Source of the DNA: Echeneis naucrates
Taxonomy: Eukaryota; Chordata; Actinopteri; Carangiformes; Echeneidae
Assembly: GCF_900963305.1 (NCBI RefSeq)
Contig: NC_042518.1
Coordinates: 1,901,548 to 1,965,547, forward strand
Direction: 5' to 3'
DNA length: 64,000 nucleotides
Shown here: positions 48,799-62,420 of the stretch, one piece after another
Numbering within the stretch: the first letter of the stretch is position 1
How the letters are laid out: every line of letters starts with the position of its first letter
Notes under the pieces: generated by a model
The model's input: only the letters and a program-made list of their open reading frames with translations
What the model was told of the DNA's origin: nothing
Databases searched by the model: none
Program-made: the position numbers and the translations under genes

Positions 48799-49420
48799 CA
48801 GAGGTGGAACAGAGTACACAACTTTACTACTTCAGTAAAGGTACAGATACTACTTGGCAAATATGGAGCTGGAGCCCCGCAGCAAGGGGGGGGGGTTTGA
48901 TTCCCTCCAGCAGGTGGAGTAGTGGATAACACTGCGGACCCGCAATGAGGAGTCGCGGTTCGATTCCCGGCAGCGGCGGATGAGGGGCTGAGCTACAAGG
49001 AAAAGGGGAGAGACCAGGTAAGGTCAGGTGGTTCTTAATGGACTGGGCCGAAACCAGCCCGAACAGAACGAACCACCCACTGAGATGAATTATTGATGGA
49101 GGAAAAAGGGACAGAATTTAACATACCAGCTCATTAAATGTAAAAAATATATATCATTATTGCGAGACTTGTGCGTCTTTCGGGTAATAACAAGGCCTCC
49201 ATGTACAATGTAGATTCAGCCGATTGTTCTGGAGAAATAATCCAGGTAGGATGAACATTATACTTTGTGGCCAAATTCTTACCTGGAACAAAAACAATTA
49301 CAATTAAAACCAAAGAACGAGTAATGTGACACTACTACTACTCAAGTAAAGTACAGATACTCAAAAACTGTGCTTCAGTACAGTGATCAAGTAAATTTAC
49401 TGTGTTACTGTCCACCTCAG
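48799..49420. mobile_element. hAT-like MITE with terminal inverted repeats and internal tRNA-like insert
   Basis: The left end 'cagaggtggaacagagtac' and right end 'cagtaacac...tccacctcag' read as inverted repeats. Just inside both, 'actacttcagtaaaggtaca' is matched in inverse by 'ctactcaagtaaagtacaga'. This 'CAGAGGTGGA...AGTAAA' terminus is typical of abundant non-autonomous hAT elements in fish. There is no transposase frame. The flanking 8-mers (aacccagt and gacagttt) do not match, so either the ends are slightly misplaced or the duplication has decayed. Confidence 0.65.
48885..49135 (+). repeat. tRNA-derived SINE-like sequence nested in the MITE
   Basis: An A-box-like 'gtggagtagtgg' is followed 45 nt later by a perfect B box 'GGTTCGATTCC' (about 48958-48968). 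A second, degenerate B box ('gtttgattccct') lies 60 nt upstream, suggesting a partial tandem of the tRNA-like head. The downstream body ends near 'gatggaggaaaaaggg'. The predicted cloverleaf is imperfect, so it is not called as a tRNA gene. Confidence 0.55.
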
Positions 49421-50575
49421 GACAGTTTGACTTTCTTTCTTTTTCACCACGGCGGACTACATTACCACACTATGTGATTTTAATAAGGGATAAATTTCAC
49501 TCATTTCTGCTTTAATAAACTGCTGTGGTAAAGTTGGTGGCGCTCTTTGTGGCCACAGGAAACACATGAAGGTGACACTTCTCATTCCTCCCCTGTGGTA
49601 AGGTAGGAGTGTGTGTGCTGGGGGGGTTAGCAGTCAAAGCGCTCACTCAGCTGCAGTCAGCTCAGTGCAGACACCCGGGGATGGAGGTGGAAACGCTGCT
49701 GACATGGCAGTGTCCTCACGCACACAAGACAGCCGCAAAACATGAACTGAGCAGCAGCAGCAGAGTAACAGAGTACATTTAAGTACATCTGAAGTATTCT
49801 GTTCCCATATACGTCCCCTTGACTGTACAGGTATTGTCCTTCTTTACTTACATAGCCTCAGTTCTTAGTTTCTATGCTGTTAATTCAGGTTAGTTATTTA
49901 CAAACTGTTCAGTCTTCATGCATTTGGTATAAATAAAGGTTATGTTTTTTATTGCATGCAAGGCACCTTGTAGTCAATGTTGTAGAAATGAATCACAAAT
50001 TCTGCAACACACTTCAAAAGCCTTTGGTTTTCTGCAGAGAATCATTTCAAATGTGCAAGATGACACTAAAGAGCCACAAAAATACACATTTTCACTGCAG
50101 CCCTGTGTTGTGCATCCTGACACAAGTTGTCGGCCACATCACACCTTATGTCTTCTCTTCAGTCCACCTGGGAAAGAATCGGTTTGCAGCCCAGCCCATC
50201 ATGGAAATCCTCTGCAGATCTGTCCAGACCTCCAGCAGAGAAGATGTTTGTTGGTGGCTGGGTGATTCATGAACTCTGAATAGTGTGGTCAATGAAGGCT
50301 TTTTCTGTGAATGCACAGTGACGGCTGCTGTGCTGAGTCCTCGAGGAAGTCTGAAAAATTTAACTCAGTATTTACAAATGTGTGTTAGCTATTGTTACTA
50401 AAACCTCTGGTGTTACCATTTTTACAAACAGGTAAATCTCAGATGTTCTGCTCAGCTCCTGAATCCTATGAGAGCAACAACAACCCTCTTAATCTTTTTC
50501 TTTACAAAGCTATTGAATGTTGAAAACTCCTATTCTCTCCTAAAAACCCCAAACCCAAGCTTTACCAGTGTCCCT
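49421..50575. other. Intergenic DNA, no gene recognised
   Basis: A 107-codon frame at 49.94-50.27 kb has no recognisable domain and overlaps another open frame of equal length, so I do not call it. The rest shows no RNA gene and no clear promoter. Confidence 0.45.
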
Positions 50576-50640
50576 TGTTGTAAGTGGCTTTGGATAAAAC
50601 CATCTGCCGAATGAATAAATGGAAATGAACAATCTATGGC
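50576..50640 (+). repeat. SINE or LINE 3'-tail fragment
   Basis: 'gtaagtggctttggataaaa' then 'ccatctgccgaatgaataaa' is a diverged form of the widely shared fish SINE/L2 tail 'gtaagtcgctttggataaaa...tctgctaaatgaataaa'. The body of the element was not recognised. Confidence 0.6.
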
Positions 50641-50884
50641 AACTTCATGGTGAGCACCACACTTTGGTATCTTAAAAGCTCAGAAACGCATATTAAGTGC
50701 AGTTAAAAAACATCAAACTACATCCTTCACTGACACATTTACCCTGCATCCCTGGAGGGAAGAACCCACCAGTGCACCTTCACCCAGAGAATGCAACTAA
50801 TCAGGTTCAATTAATGCAGATAGAATAAAATGTTCAAATTACGAGCATGTTTAAAGTGTGCTCTTGTTTTGTTTTTTGTTTTTC

Positions 50885-51090
50885 CCTTCTCCAGAGCTCA
50901 ATTTACAAGAAGCGCTCCCCGAGCCAATGCTCGAGGGGCGCTCTAACAAGGCCCCGATTAGAGCTGGATTTGCAGCTTGCTGAGTTAATGTCAGATTGGC
51001 ATAAAGAGTTCATGTGGGACCAGTGTGGGTGCAGGCCTGGGACCTTATTTGCAAACCCTCTTTGCCTGTCAGGGATAATTGTTTAATGAA
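50885..51090. promoter_or_regulatory. Candidate conserved non-coding element with stem-loop
   Basis: This 200-bp block stands out from the AT-rich flank by balanced composition and dense homeodomain- and bHLH-like words ('gattagagc', 'gtttaatgaaa'). It contains a 13-bp inverted repeat at 50912-50941 (11 Watson-Crick pairs, one wobble, one mismatch, loop CAAT). It is non-coding in all frames. It lies 5.6 kb before the cacng2 start codon. Conservation is a guess until tested. Confidence 0.35.
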
Positions 51091-51506
51091 AGTCAAGGGT
51101 GTCCCAAATCCTGCAGAGCGTGAGAATCAGAGAGGTCTTTAGTCAGAGCTTAGAGTGTTAGATCTGTGAGAAACACTCTGATTTACAGTATTTGTCTGAT
51201 GAAGACATGGCTTAATATAGAATGTGTCAATCAAATTTACTGCAGTGTACTTCAGTTCAATATTATGATTTTTCTAGTCAGTTTAAGTCTTACTCAAATC
51301 TTTTTAGATCAAGCTCTTGGATGAAAGATAATTTTCAAATACCAAATGTATTATATTAGCAGCAGTGAGGCTGCTCGTAGAATTAACAAGATTACTGAAA
51401 CAAGGAAAATGCAGAACTCCCCTCATCATGTGGACATAAATCATTATCTCCAAACAAATCAAAACGTGGCTCAGTGACTGTTGGACACAGAAACAAAGAC
51501 GTTAAA

Positions 51507-51509
<3 letters not shown>

Positions 51510-51544
<35 letters not shown>
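51510..51544. repeat. (AT)n microsatellite
   Basis: A run of about 17 AT units; the Ile-Tyr open frames over it are artefacts. Confidence 0.95.
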
Positions 51545-51547
<3 letters not shown>

Positions 51548-51837
51548 TTTGTCAATGTTGTCTTCACAAGTGGCCAGAAAAACTGCAGTTCCTAAAATGG
51601 CCACTTAAGGTTGCCTCTAAACACAAGTCACAAATCCCATCCATTATTTCAATGCCCAACATTACGGCAGAAGCAAACATGGTAGAAAGGTAACAGCGCC
51701 AGTTTGCAGCATCAGTTATCTCAAGACACTTTCCAAACAGAGCAGGACAAGACCATCTTCGTTTAATGAGCCAAAAACCTGGCAGAGAGAGCAGAGGAGA
51801 GGACCACATCCATCCATCGCCGTCGACCCCCTGGGTC

Positions 51838-52030
51838 CGATTCCAGGTGACAGCGGGCGAGGGCAGAGCATGTCCAGGTGCAGGTCACCAGTCTTCTTAA
51901 ATGTCTTTGGACTGTGGGAGGAAAAGCTGGAGTACCTGCAATCACCTACAATGATGCTGATAGGGAAAAAACCGTTAGTGTTAACTGTACAGTCAGATCG
52001 GATTCGAACCCAAAACCTACCGTAGCACCT
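51838..52030. repeat. Common fish dispersed repeat, diverged second copy
   Basis: 'gtccaggtgcaggtcaccag', 'tttggactgtgggagg', 'ggagtacctgca' and 'cggattcgaacccaaaacct' follow the same abundant teleost repeat type as the 7.24 kb copy. It contains a relaxed B-box-like 'ggattcgaaccc'. Confidence 0.5.
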
Positions 52031-52049
52031 TCCACCTGTTAGGGTGTTT

Positions 52050-52266
52050 GAGGTTTGAGGGCGTGGTCTCTTTACACGGCAGGTGCGTTCCGTCACTCCT
52101 GTGCGCCTGCCGTGCTTACGTCACTGCCCGCGGTCCGGCGGCGGCTGCTAGGCTAGCTCAACGTTTCGAGAACTTTTCCTCGGAAACTTGGGACTAATAC
52201 CGCTGCTGTCTTTGTGCCAAAGTGGCCGAAAGAACAAGATGGAGCCTGCGCTGTGCTTTTTCTGAG
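52050..52266 (+). promoter_or_regulatory. Orphan CpG-rich promoter and candidate first exon
   Basis: CpG-rich DNA with a CRE (TTACGTCA, 52116-52123) leads into a possible exon that ends 'ttctgag' at 52266 before 'gtgggc'. It contains one strong-context ATG (52239) that opens only an 8-codon frame. No partner exon is recognisable. It may be a distal first exon of cacng2, a non-coding RNA start, or an enhancer promoter. Confidence 0.4.
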
Positions 52267-54040
52267 GTGGGCAAAAGTTTAATGCAGTAAAAGTTGAGTA
52301 AAAATCATTAATTAGCAGCTCTCCTGCTAGCTTCGCTCGTGAGCTAGCTCATTAGCCCGGCTGTGCTAACGACGCCCTCCGGAGTGAACTCTTAATAACA
52401 AACCTTCATCTTTATACTGTTTATCCCAAAGTATTATTAAAGTGGACTGAAATGAGAATAAAATCCACAAGATTTCTAAAATGTTTTTGGTCTTGGTACT
52501 GAAACGTATTGTTTTTCTCATGACTGAACACTTTGGATTTTATATCTGCTCAGAAAAGGGAAGCTTTTGGCTCAGCAACGAAACTTTCAATTGATATAAA
52601 GTCTTAATCCAGACGGACCATTTCAATTTGACATTATTGGAGACCACAAAAAGTTGTGCACATTATCCAGTCAGTCAGAAATGACTGAAATTATGTCAGT
52701 AATAATAACTTTAAAAAAACTGTTTTATTTTATGTATATGAAATATTTTACTCCACTAACTCATTTTCTGGTGACAGTTACAGATTTTAATGAAAAAGAT
52801 TTTGTAGATTCTTGACCATTAGACGACACCTTCAGGCACAGATTTCATGGAGGTGATGAAGAGAAACAGATTCCCCTCAAACCATCAGGGAGACATCTGA
52901 TTGCTCCTATAGTTGTTTGGCAGCTGGACAAAAAGTCCATCATTCAGCTGATGCCATAAAGAACTGTCTCCAGAGACCAGAAGAATAAGATGTACTGCAA
53001 CAGATGGCCTGGCCCTGAGCACAGAGCCCCGAGCTCAGCATCACACAGTCAGTCTGGGATCACATAAAACTGACAGTAGACACTGAAAAAGACAAAATCC
53101 ACAGGAAATATCTGGCAAGGTCTCCAAAATTTACCTGTGAAGGGACAGTATACCTGAAGAACTAGCACTGGATCAAAGGCAGAGAGTGGCCATCACAAAT
53201 ATTGATTTGATTTAGCGTTAGTTTTTTTATTGTTGTTGTTGTTTTGGCTGTTTTTGTTTTTTTTCTGACGCTGAGAACCACCAGAATGAACTATAAAATA
53301 GTTAAAACCAGCTCCACCTCTTACAGCAGTGACAATAATCTAATAATGCCAAATATAATGATATTTCTCTCACGGGGACCTTATACTGCCACGCACGTTT
53401 TTTTTAGTGATAGTTGAAGTTCAGACTTACTAATAGTTAGTTTTTACATGGAAATATAATGATTGTACTACGACAGTGATGTACTACCATCAAACACGTC
53501 AGGAAATAGTTTAGTATAAATAAACTCAAAAATAGCTCAACAACTTGAGTGCCTTACATTTCTACCATGTTTTGTCTAGTATTTCTTGTGGTAACATTCT
53601 GACTAAAAACTTTGAAGTTTTTTACATTTATAAGGAAGCCAGCTTAATGACTGGCATACTCTAGATTTTGCATACATTATTTTTGGCTGGTGCATGAACC
53701 GGTAAAGTGGATATCTGTGGCTTATTAGTATCAAATTCTGACATGGAATTCCTTCCGTGAGATTTCAGGCCGTGTTTGTGTCTGGGAGTGAGAGTTACCT
53801 TGACTACACGTTACATTGAAAGTCTGTCTATGCATCTGACCCATGTTTTAGACTTGGACTCTTCTATGTATAAGATCTGACTGCTTCCATTATCTTTATT
53901 GAAAAGGTCATTTTAATAAGGTGTACAAAGGTTGGATGTCTTTGGGTTTGGATATTTTATTGGTTGTGATAAAGACGTCTGGACAGCAGGGGGCGACAAA
54001 CTCCACAGAGGCAGCGCTGGAGGGAGCTGTCCTTTCAGCA
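52267..54040. other. Intergenic or intronic DNA, no gene recognised
   Basis: AT-rich sequence with no convincing exon. If the 52.1 kb exon belongs to cacng2, this is its intron. A 'ggacagcagggggcgacaaa' word at 53970-53990 resembles a CTCF core (CAGGGGGCG), here close to the end of this stretch. Confidence 0.45.
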
Positions 54041-54047
54041 CCCCCCC

Positions 54048-54082
<35 letters not shown>
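54041..54082. repeat. C-run followed by (AC)n microsatellite
   Basis: 'cacccccccccc' passes into about 15 AC units. Confidence 0.9.
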
Positions 54083-54086
<4 letters not shown>

Positions 54087-54119
54087 ATAGAGCTTTTTTT
54101 AATGTGACTGAATTCAACA

Positions 54120-54475
54120 TTGAATTCTGAGATTGAAACCCTCGATATGACCAAACACAGTCTGCTGAATGAAATGCAGTCTGGGCAGCCTAAGTGCCAT
54201 TCCCGCATCTAATCGGAGCATGACACCATATCTGCCCTAAAAGCTTTAAAGATGCAGCCTGAAAAGAAATCGCAGATATTGATGACCACAGTGAGCGAGG
54301 TGAAGCCGCAGTTGGGCATTTAGCGAGATTACTCCAGGGGAGAGTGGCAGGGACGTGCCTGAGAGACTGCTGCAACGATTGGATCGGACAATAATAAGCC
54401 ATAAATGCATAAATCTCAGCCAGTGTGCACAAATGCAATTCAGTAATCCTCCATCTATGAAGAGCGAGTGAGACA
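54120..54475. promoter_or_regulatory. Candidate developmental enhancer upstream of cacng2
   Basis: A 350-bp non-coding block with balanced base composition and many developmental factor-like words: 'ataaatgcataaatc', 'attggatcggacaataa', 'gcacaaatgcaattcag'. It lies about 2.1 kb before the cacng2 start codon and just before the poly-purine 5' region. Its open frames on the minus strand carry no domain. The enhancer role is inferred from composition and place only. Confidence 0.35.
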
Positions 54476-54840
54476 GAGAGGGAGAGAGCGAGTCCAGCAT
54501 CGAAACACCCCCTCCTTCCGCCCCCTCCACTCACAAACGGAATTAAAAAATCTTTAATATCTTTCCAGCAACGAGCCTCCATTGCTGCAGCGAGAATGCA
54601 CATACACACACATACACACACACGCACACACGCTGTGAGCCTTTTAAGAAGAAGAGAAACTTGCCTGCAGAATTAAGAGCAGCTTCTTTGCAGACAATAT
54701 CCGTGAAAAGAAAGTGTGTGTGTGTGTTGGGGGGGCTAACCTGAATGTCTTCAATGCACACCGCCGCTGACACTGACATCGTGACAACACCAGCTCTGTC
54801 TGTCTGTGGATCTGTGCACAAGTCCTGATTGTGTAATATC

Positions 54841-56777
<1,937 letters not shown>

Positions 56778-58751
56778 TGACCTGCTGTGTCGGTGGAAGT
56801 GTAAAGATGCTCCTTGATGCTTCTGTTCCCACACATGAAATGTACAACACTGGAAGACAAGAATTGGAAAGGAGACCAGAGCAGCCACAAGCATTGAAAG
56901 CTCAGCCAACCTAGGTGCATATTTCCAGAAACCCACCGTTTTTGATTTTGGCATGATTGCCAGGGGTTTCCGATTCAACTGTAGTGTTGCAAGATTTTAC
57001 TTTTACCTTCTTTCTTCATCATTAAGGGCAGAAAAGATCAGCCATCCTAATTCACATAAAGAAATTCTTGTTTATTGCTCCAACTTTCTCTAATAGACCG
57101 AAAGGAAAAGTCCTAACTCTTACACTTTTCTGACACTCTTTTCTTTTTCTTGTAAAAAGCCCAATAGTTTTACTTTTCCATGTCTCCACTTGAAAGAATC
57201 TGAGAAGGAAACATCACCTTCCGTGTTTAAATGGCACACACCGGTAGACACTGAGAACTAAAACTTTCCTTTAAATCTAGGCTGATATCATTCACATTCG
57301 GTTTTGAGCTCCTGCAGAGAGGGTGAAGTGGTTTCTGGTTGCAGCCGGAAGCTGTTCCTCCCACACCTCTCTGGAACAGTTGCTCAGACATCAGAGTTTA
57401 ATTAATGAAATAAATACATATTCTCAAGCTGTAGTTAGGGTAGGATCTTCATCATATATCAGCCTGATAAATTGGCAAACCGATACTTTGGTCTAACCCT
57501 AATTAAAGAAAACTGCAGGGGATTTTCCCTCTACAGGGGAGCTAACACTGTGCCAGCAGCTTGGACAGGATATTTATTTGAATAATGCAGACCCCAAAGT
57601 GAAGACATGGCTCTCTCTCTGACCAGACCAGATAAAGTCAGTGATGTCAGAACAGTTTGTCATGTAACTTTTGACATGTCTGGGCTCGGTACCTGCACAA
57701 GTGCATGCAGGTTTCAAGACGACCTCCAGAGTCATTCCTGTCAAACGGAGATGGTGTGTTTCCCATCATGCCCCAGTGGAGGCATTGGGTGCTGACTTGA
57801 AGAGAGGCACTGTAACCTTGTGAGGGCACAGAGCGTTACAAATCTGCTCATCTTCTTAGCTGTGAGCTCCTGAAAGGCCACAGTATCTGACTTCATGCTC
57901 CTCTGCCTCCTGTGATAAGCAGCCAGACTCTGCACCTTCTGTTCAAAGCTTAATAACTGGTTTGAAGTATCAGGTTCAATTTAAGGAAGCCATAATCTTT
58001 ATTTTTACAACTACAGACGATCTTCCATGGGAAGCAGCCACAATGTGGACTTTCTGAGGTACACACACTTTATGGCCATTTGTGTTCCTTGACCACTCAG
58101 GAGTCATGACAATGTTGTTACATGATTAGTCATTGGTCCAACCACACCCATTTTTGAACGTTCAACCAGACAAGCTCGGTGACTGTTTGGAGCACTATTT
58201 GAAACTGTCAGTTAAAAGACTAGTTTCTGAAAATAGTGGAACATTTAGCAGCTCGAGAACCAGATATTTCCCTCCGGAACTGGTGGAGACCAAAACACTG
58301 GAAACATGCGTATTTCCAAATGAACGATTACGTGTTTTTGTAGCTGTCTGCTACACACAAGGTGATGATATGTCAGTTTTATGTGTACAGCTTCTCTTCA
58401 CTGGTGTTGGAAACAGTTATTGCAGGTTAAAGTTTGGGTCAGTTCACAGTTTAATGTCAGAGGACATTTGTTCAACACGGCCTGTCGCTGGTAACTGGTC
58501 TCTTTTGGCAAAGCCTGATGTTTGTTGGAGGACAGTTTCTACCTTTGAGTAGGACCTGGTGTCACACCTCAATACTTTATGATTACTGTGCCGTGTCCTT
58601 GTCGATATCTGTCCAGCACCCAGAGTTGGCTCTGAATACTTGGTCGAGCTCTGACTCTTGTTTACCGATTCTTTGATCACTTCTTTGATGTATTCAGGCA
58701 AAGATCTTGAACGCCTCTTTTGTGTTTAAACACTGATGTCTGGCTCAATTT

Positions 58752-58905
58752 TCGCTGTGACTCAGCAGGCAGAGTAGGTTGTCTATCAAAAAGCAAGGTC
58801 GGTGGTTTGATCCCTGACTCCTCCTGTCCGCATGTTTAAGTGTACTTTGAGCAAGACACTGAACCAAGAAATGCTCTTGATGGCGATGCAACTGCCAAGC
58901 AAATT
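58752..58905 (+). repeat. tRNA-derived teleost SINE, 5' part
   Basis: 'gtgactcagcaggcagagta' (A-box region), 'aaggtcggtggtttgatccc' (B box), then 'tcctcctgtccgcatgtt' and 'ctttgagcaagacactgaac' match the well-known head and body of fish tRNA-derived SINEs ('ggttggtggttcgatcccc...ttgggcaagacactgaacc'). It is several percent diverged and lies in cacng2 intron 1. Confidence 0.8.
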
Positions 58906-59318
58906 GCCAAGTTTTTTTTCCAAGTATAATGTAATCTAAAGCAGAAAGGCTGATGAAAATATGTTCAAAACTCAGCTGGCCTTGGTGGAGTGAAAGGCTA
59001 ACTCATGTGCTTTGGATCAAAGAGCCACATAAACACAGGTCATTAAACACACCATGAAATGAGAGAAAAAGTGGGAGTGGCGTACAGGGAAAAATGGGTT
59101 TAAGCATTAACACTGAAATTCATATCTCCTATTTGCACTGTTTTTTTTTTTTTTTAGCCCCACTTCAGATCACTCATCACAGCATCTACACCTTAGCTGT
59201 TCCTGAGAAGCTGCTCAGGTGTTAACAGCAGAAATGTGTGGTTACTACAGATATGAGTGTGTTTGAAATGAGCGTAGTAAACCATCCCGGGATAGGTAAG
59301 AAGAGATACCTCTGAATG

Positions 59319-59475
59319 CTGACACAGTGCTCTGGTGTATATAAACCCTCCCTACAATAATTACATTAATGCACATAGGATTAATCACAGCTGGAGTGTA
59401 ATGGTGGCAGTGAGCAGCCTTTACCCCTGCCGGCCCATTATTTAATTGGCAAACAAAACAGTGGAGAGTCAAGAT
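59319..59475. promoter_or_regulatory. Candidate conserved element in cacng2 intron 1 (homeodomain words)
   Basis: Dense TAAT/ATTA words ('aataattacattaatgcac', 'aggattaatcacagc', 'cccattatttaattggc') lie in a short balanced-composition block. This is typical of neural enhancers, but no alignment is available to show conservation. Confidence 0.3.
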
Positions 59476-59520
59476 GGGATCAAAACATAACACTCTGCTT
59501 TCTTTGAATCTGATTTCCGT

Positions 59521-59553
59521 GCGTGTGTGTGTATGTGTGTGTGTGTGTGTGTT
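59521..59553. repeat. (GT)n microsatellite, interrupted
   Basis: About 15 GT units with one 'gtat' interruption. Confidence 0.9.
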
Positions 59554-61919
59554 GCTTTGTATCAGAACAATAAGCCTCTTCCTTTGAATGCAGGATCAAA
59601 ATGGCAGGAAATCAACTCAGATTTGTCATTTCTGATTCATGAATGATCCTCAGCCCAGTGAAGGCAAGGGAGCGTAGAAAGGGGGCCACAGCATTTACTT
59701 ACAGGGTCAGGCTAATTTAAATTCAAATTCAAATGACTTCCTGTTCACCAAATTGGGTCTTTTAAAGCAAGTACATTTAATTATAGGTAGTTTGCACATT
59801 TCAGACCAAAAATTGGAAGGGGGGGAGAAAAAAATGTGCAGAGCGGATGCAGCTGGGGAGAGGCGGCGATAAGCTGCTTGCTGCAAACCCAACCTTGTCT
59901 CAGTACAGTCAGGAGTGAGATCTAGTTTAACATTTCCGATGCTAATTGGGCTTCAGTTTGCAGCTCAGCTCAATTAATGCAAAGGGCCAAGATGCCCCCC
60001 CCTTCAGTTAAATGAATGCTTACTGGTGATCTGTCCTGTTCGCAGCACTGTTTGGCAGCAAAGGCCCACACATCCTGCTCACAGAGTGGACACAGGTGGG
60101 ATGGTTTGTGTTTGTATAACCAGCTACAGGAAAGAAGAGCCTGTGAAAAGCCTAAAACAGGGATGTTCGCTCCGGGTGTTTCAGCACCTCGACCTCTGCC
60201 TCCAGAATAAGGAAGCTGTTGTGTATCTTTATCAATCAGTGATGATTATTTTAATCATGGTTGTCTTCTGATACAGGAGTCATTTGTTCTGGTTCTAGCA
60301 AGATTAGATAATTTTTATTCAGGAGACTTTTACCAGGAACGAGCATTTAGTATCTTTTTAACCAAATACTGGTTGCGTCATCTGTAGCATCGCAATAAAA
60401 CTGCAGATTTTGTTGATAAACAAAAATTAAATTAAATTAGTAAATATAATCAATTATCTAGTATTATATTATCAATCAATTATAATAGTTTCCAATTTGG
60501 AAATCCTTTTTTGGCAATAACAGATAGGGCTGGACATTTTCAGTACTTGGTTTTGCATTTGCTGGTAAGGAAGTGCACAGTTCTCCCATAAAGTCCTGAA
60601 ACTGTATTAAAAATTCAGTGACTGTGTCACCACAAACACAGATGTGGCTGCAGACGATGATTCGGCTGATGAGACATGAACATTGCACACCAAACATCTT
60701 GCATTTTGCTGATGAAGTGGCCCCCCGAGGCCACCGCTCCCCAGTCCTATATGGGACGTCTGTAAAAGACACCACTGCTGCTGCACCACACTCTCAACCA
60801 GGTGTACCTTGCTGTGTTTTCTACTAATCTGAGGCATTCGTCTTCATTACAGCGCCGCCCTCAGCCTCCGCTGTGGTTATAGGATGAGAGGCTCAGAGTC
60901 AGGGAGGATGTGTGGGAAAGAAATGAAGGACGGCCACCATGCTGTCTTTTTATTACCTCTTATATGAAGCAATTTGTTGGTTTAGGTTCTTCTGTGCTTT
61001 AAAATCACTAACACCACAACTACAACAACTACAATAAATGCAGTGTAGCTTCCTGCATTTCTCCAATGCAAATTATATTTTTGCTCAAATGAAGGGCTTT
61101 CAGTTTCGTAAATATTCTGCTGTTTACTCATTTTGGCCATACATATCTGAGAACTGAAGCATCCGAAAGCTGGAATGTCTCCAAACAGCCCGTTTTGTCT
61201 GACACAAAGTGCATTGTCTCAGAAAAATAAGCATACATTATTTTCTGTAGAGTGGCTATTGCTTTAACACGAGAATCATTTAAATGACATTTTCATGATC
61301 AAACTAATCGCTGGACTTTTCCTACTCTTTCCTCCATGTTACAGTAATTGTACAGTCCCAGTCTTCTCCTGTATGAAGATAATGCTGCACTTGCTTTCAT
61401 TTATAGATATAAATGAAAGGATTAAAGGAAGCAAGATGAGGGATGAACTTGAATAATCCCCTAAACAATTAAATCTTCAAGGATTGCCTTAACGCAGCCT
61501 GAAAGGTAAAACTCGGGTCAACCAAACCTTTACTAACTTCCTTCTTCTTTTTGGTGCGTTCGAACACCCAACAGAGATTATTTAGGAACATGTACTTTCT
61601 TTTTTTAACTGAAACATTTACCACTGCAGTGTGGCCTCCCACAGCTCTTGTCAATCACCACAGATCACAGTTCACGCGTTCTGCCTCATGATTTTATGTT
61701 CAAGCACGTGGGAGTATCAATGTAGTGTACATTCAGGCAACTGAAAACACACGTGGGAGTATGTTGTGCGTGGGTATGTGTGCGCACATATGTAGTTGTG
61801 TGTGCTTTAACATGTGAATGGTGATGTTTATGAGTGTGCTCTCTCTGTAGCTGAGAGACAGGATGAGATAAAAGCAGATAGCGGAGCACAGCGGCAGAGA
61901 AGAGCAGGATTAGTCTCAT

Positions 61920-62420
61920 AGTCCAATCAGATAAGGATTACCAAACTGGAGTATGCCCACCCAGGCTAATGTCCCGGCTCTAAAGTGGCATTACGCCGCA
62001 TTATGATGCCGATCCACTGCACATCCAGCTGCATGGGCCAGATTACAGTTTGACGAGTTGAGAGCAGTGTGTATGGAAAGTTTATTTGGGAAGCCACTTG
62101 TTGAAGCTGAATCTGGGCCTTCTCTCCTGTATCAGTGGGGTGTCACTACTCTGGGCTGTTTCGACCCTTCATCTGATAACAGCCTGTGTAAAGTGATTGA
62201 GCTCTATTGCAGTACACTGTCACTCTGCCCTGCAGCCGGCGATGGATGGGATTCATTTTGCCCCGGCTTGCCTTTCACTGGAGCTCCGCTGAGAGTGCAG
62301 ACAGTCACTGCCGAACGCCCCTGTTTTATTGTTCTCCACTTTGCCCTCTCTATTGCCCACAAAGGCCAAATTACAGGCCAGACATTACCGGATTAGGCTG
62401 AGGCCAGCGATGGTCTAGGA
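61920..62420. promoter_or_regulatory. Candidate conserved element(s) in cacng2 intron 1
   Basis: Two adjacent blocks (about 61925-62080 and 62220-62400) have balanced composition, little simple repeat and words such as 'cagataaggattacc', 'gcattacgccgcattatg' and 'caaaggccaaattacagg'. The 112-codon frame over them has no domain. They look like an intronic enhancer; this is inference. Confidence 0.3.

Noticed and set aside
48905-48975. Possible tRNA gene
   Set aside because: The B box is perfect, but the stems do not form a full cloverleaf and the sequence is nested in a mobile element; called SINE-like instead.
49942-50272. Two overlapping frames of about 107 codons
   Set aside because: Both frames are open over the same DNA and neither has a known domain; more likely chance.
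51998-52020. Possible tRNA B box ('ggattcgaaccc')
   Set aside because: There is no A box or cloverleaf around it, and the flank matches a dispersed repeat.
58133-58552. 139-codon frame in cacng2 intron 1
   Set aside because: Its length is somewhat unusual, but there is no familiar motif, no promoter and no splice or poly(A) context. It is kept only as a note.
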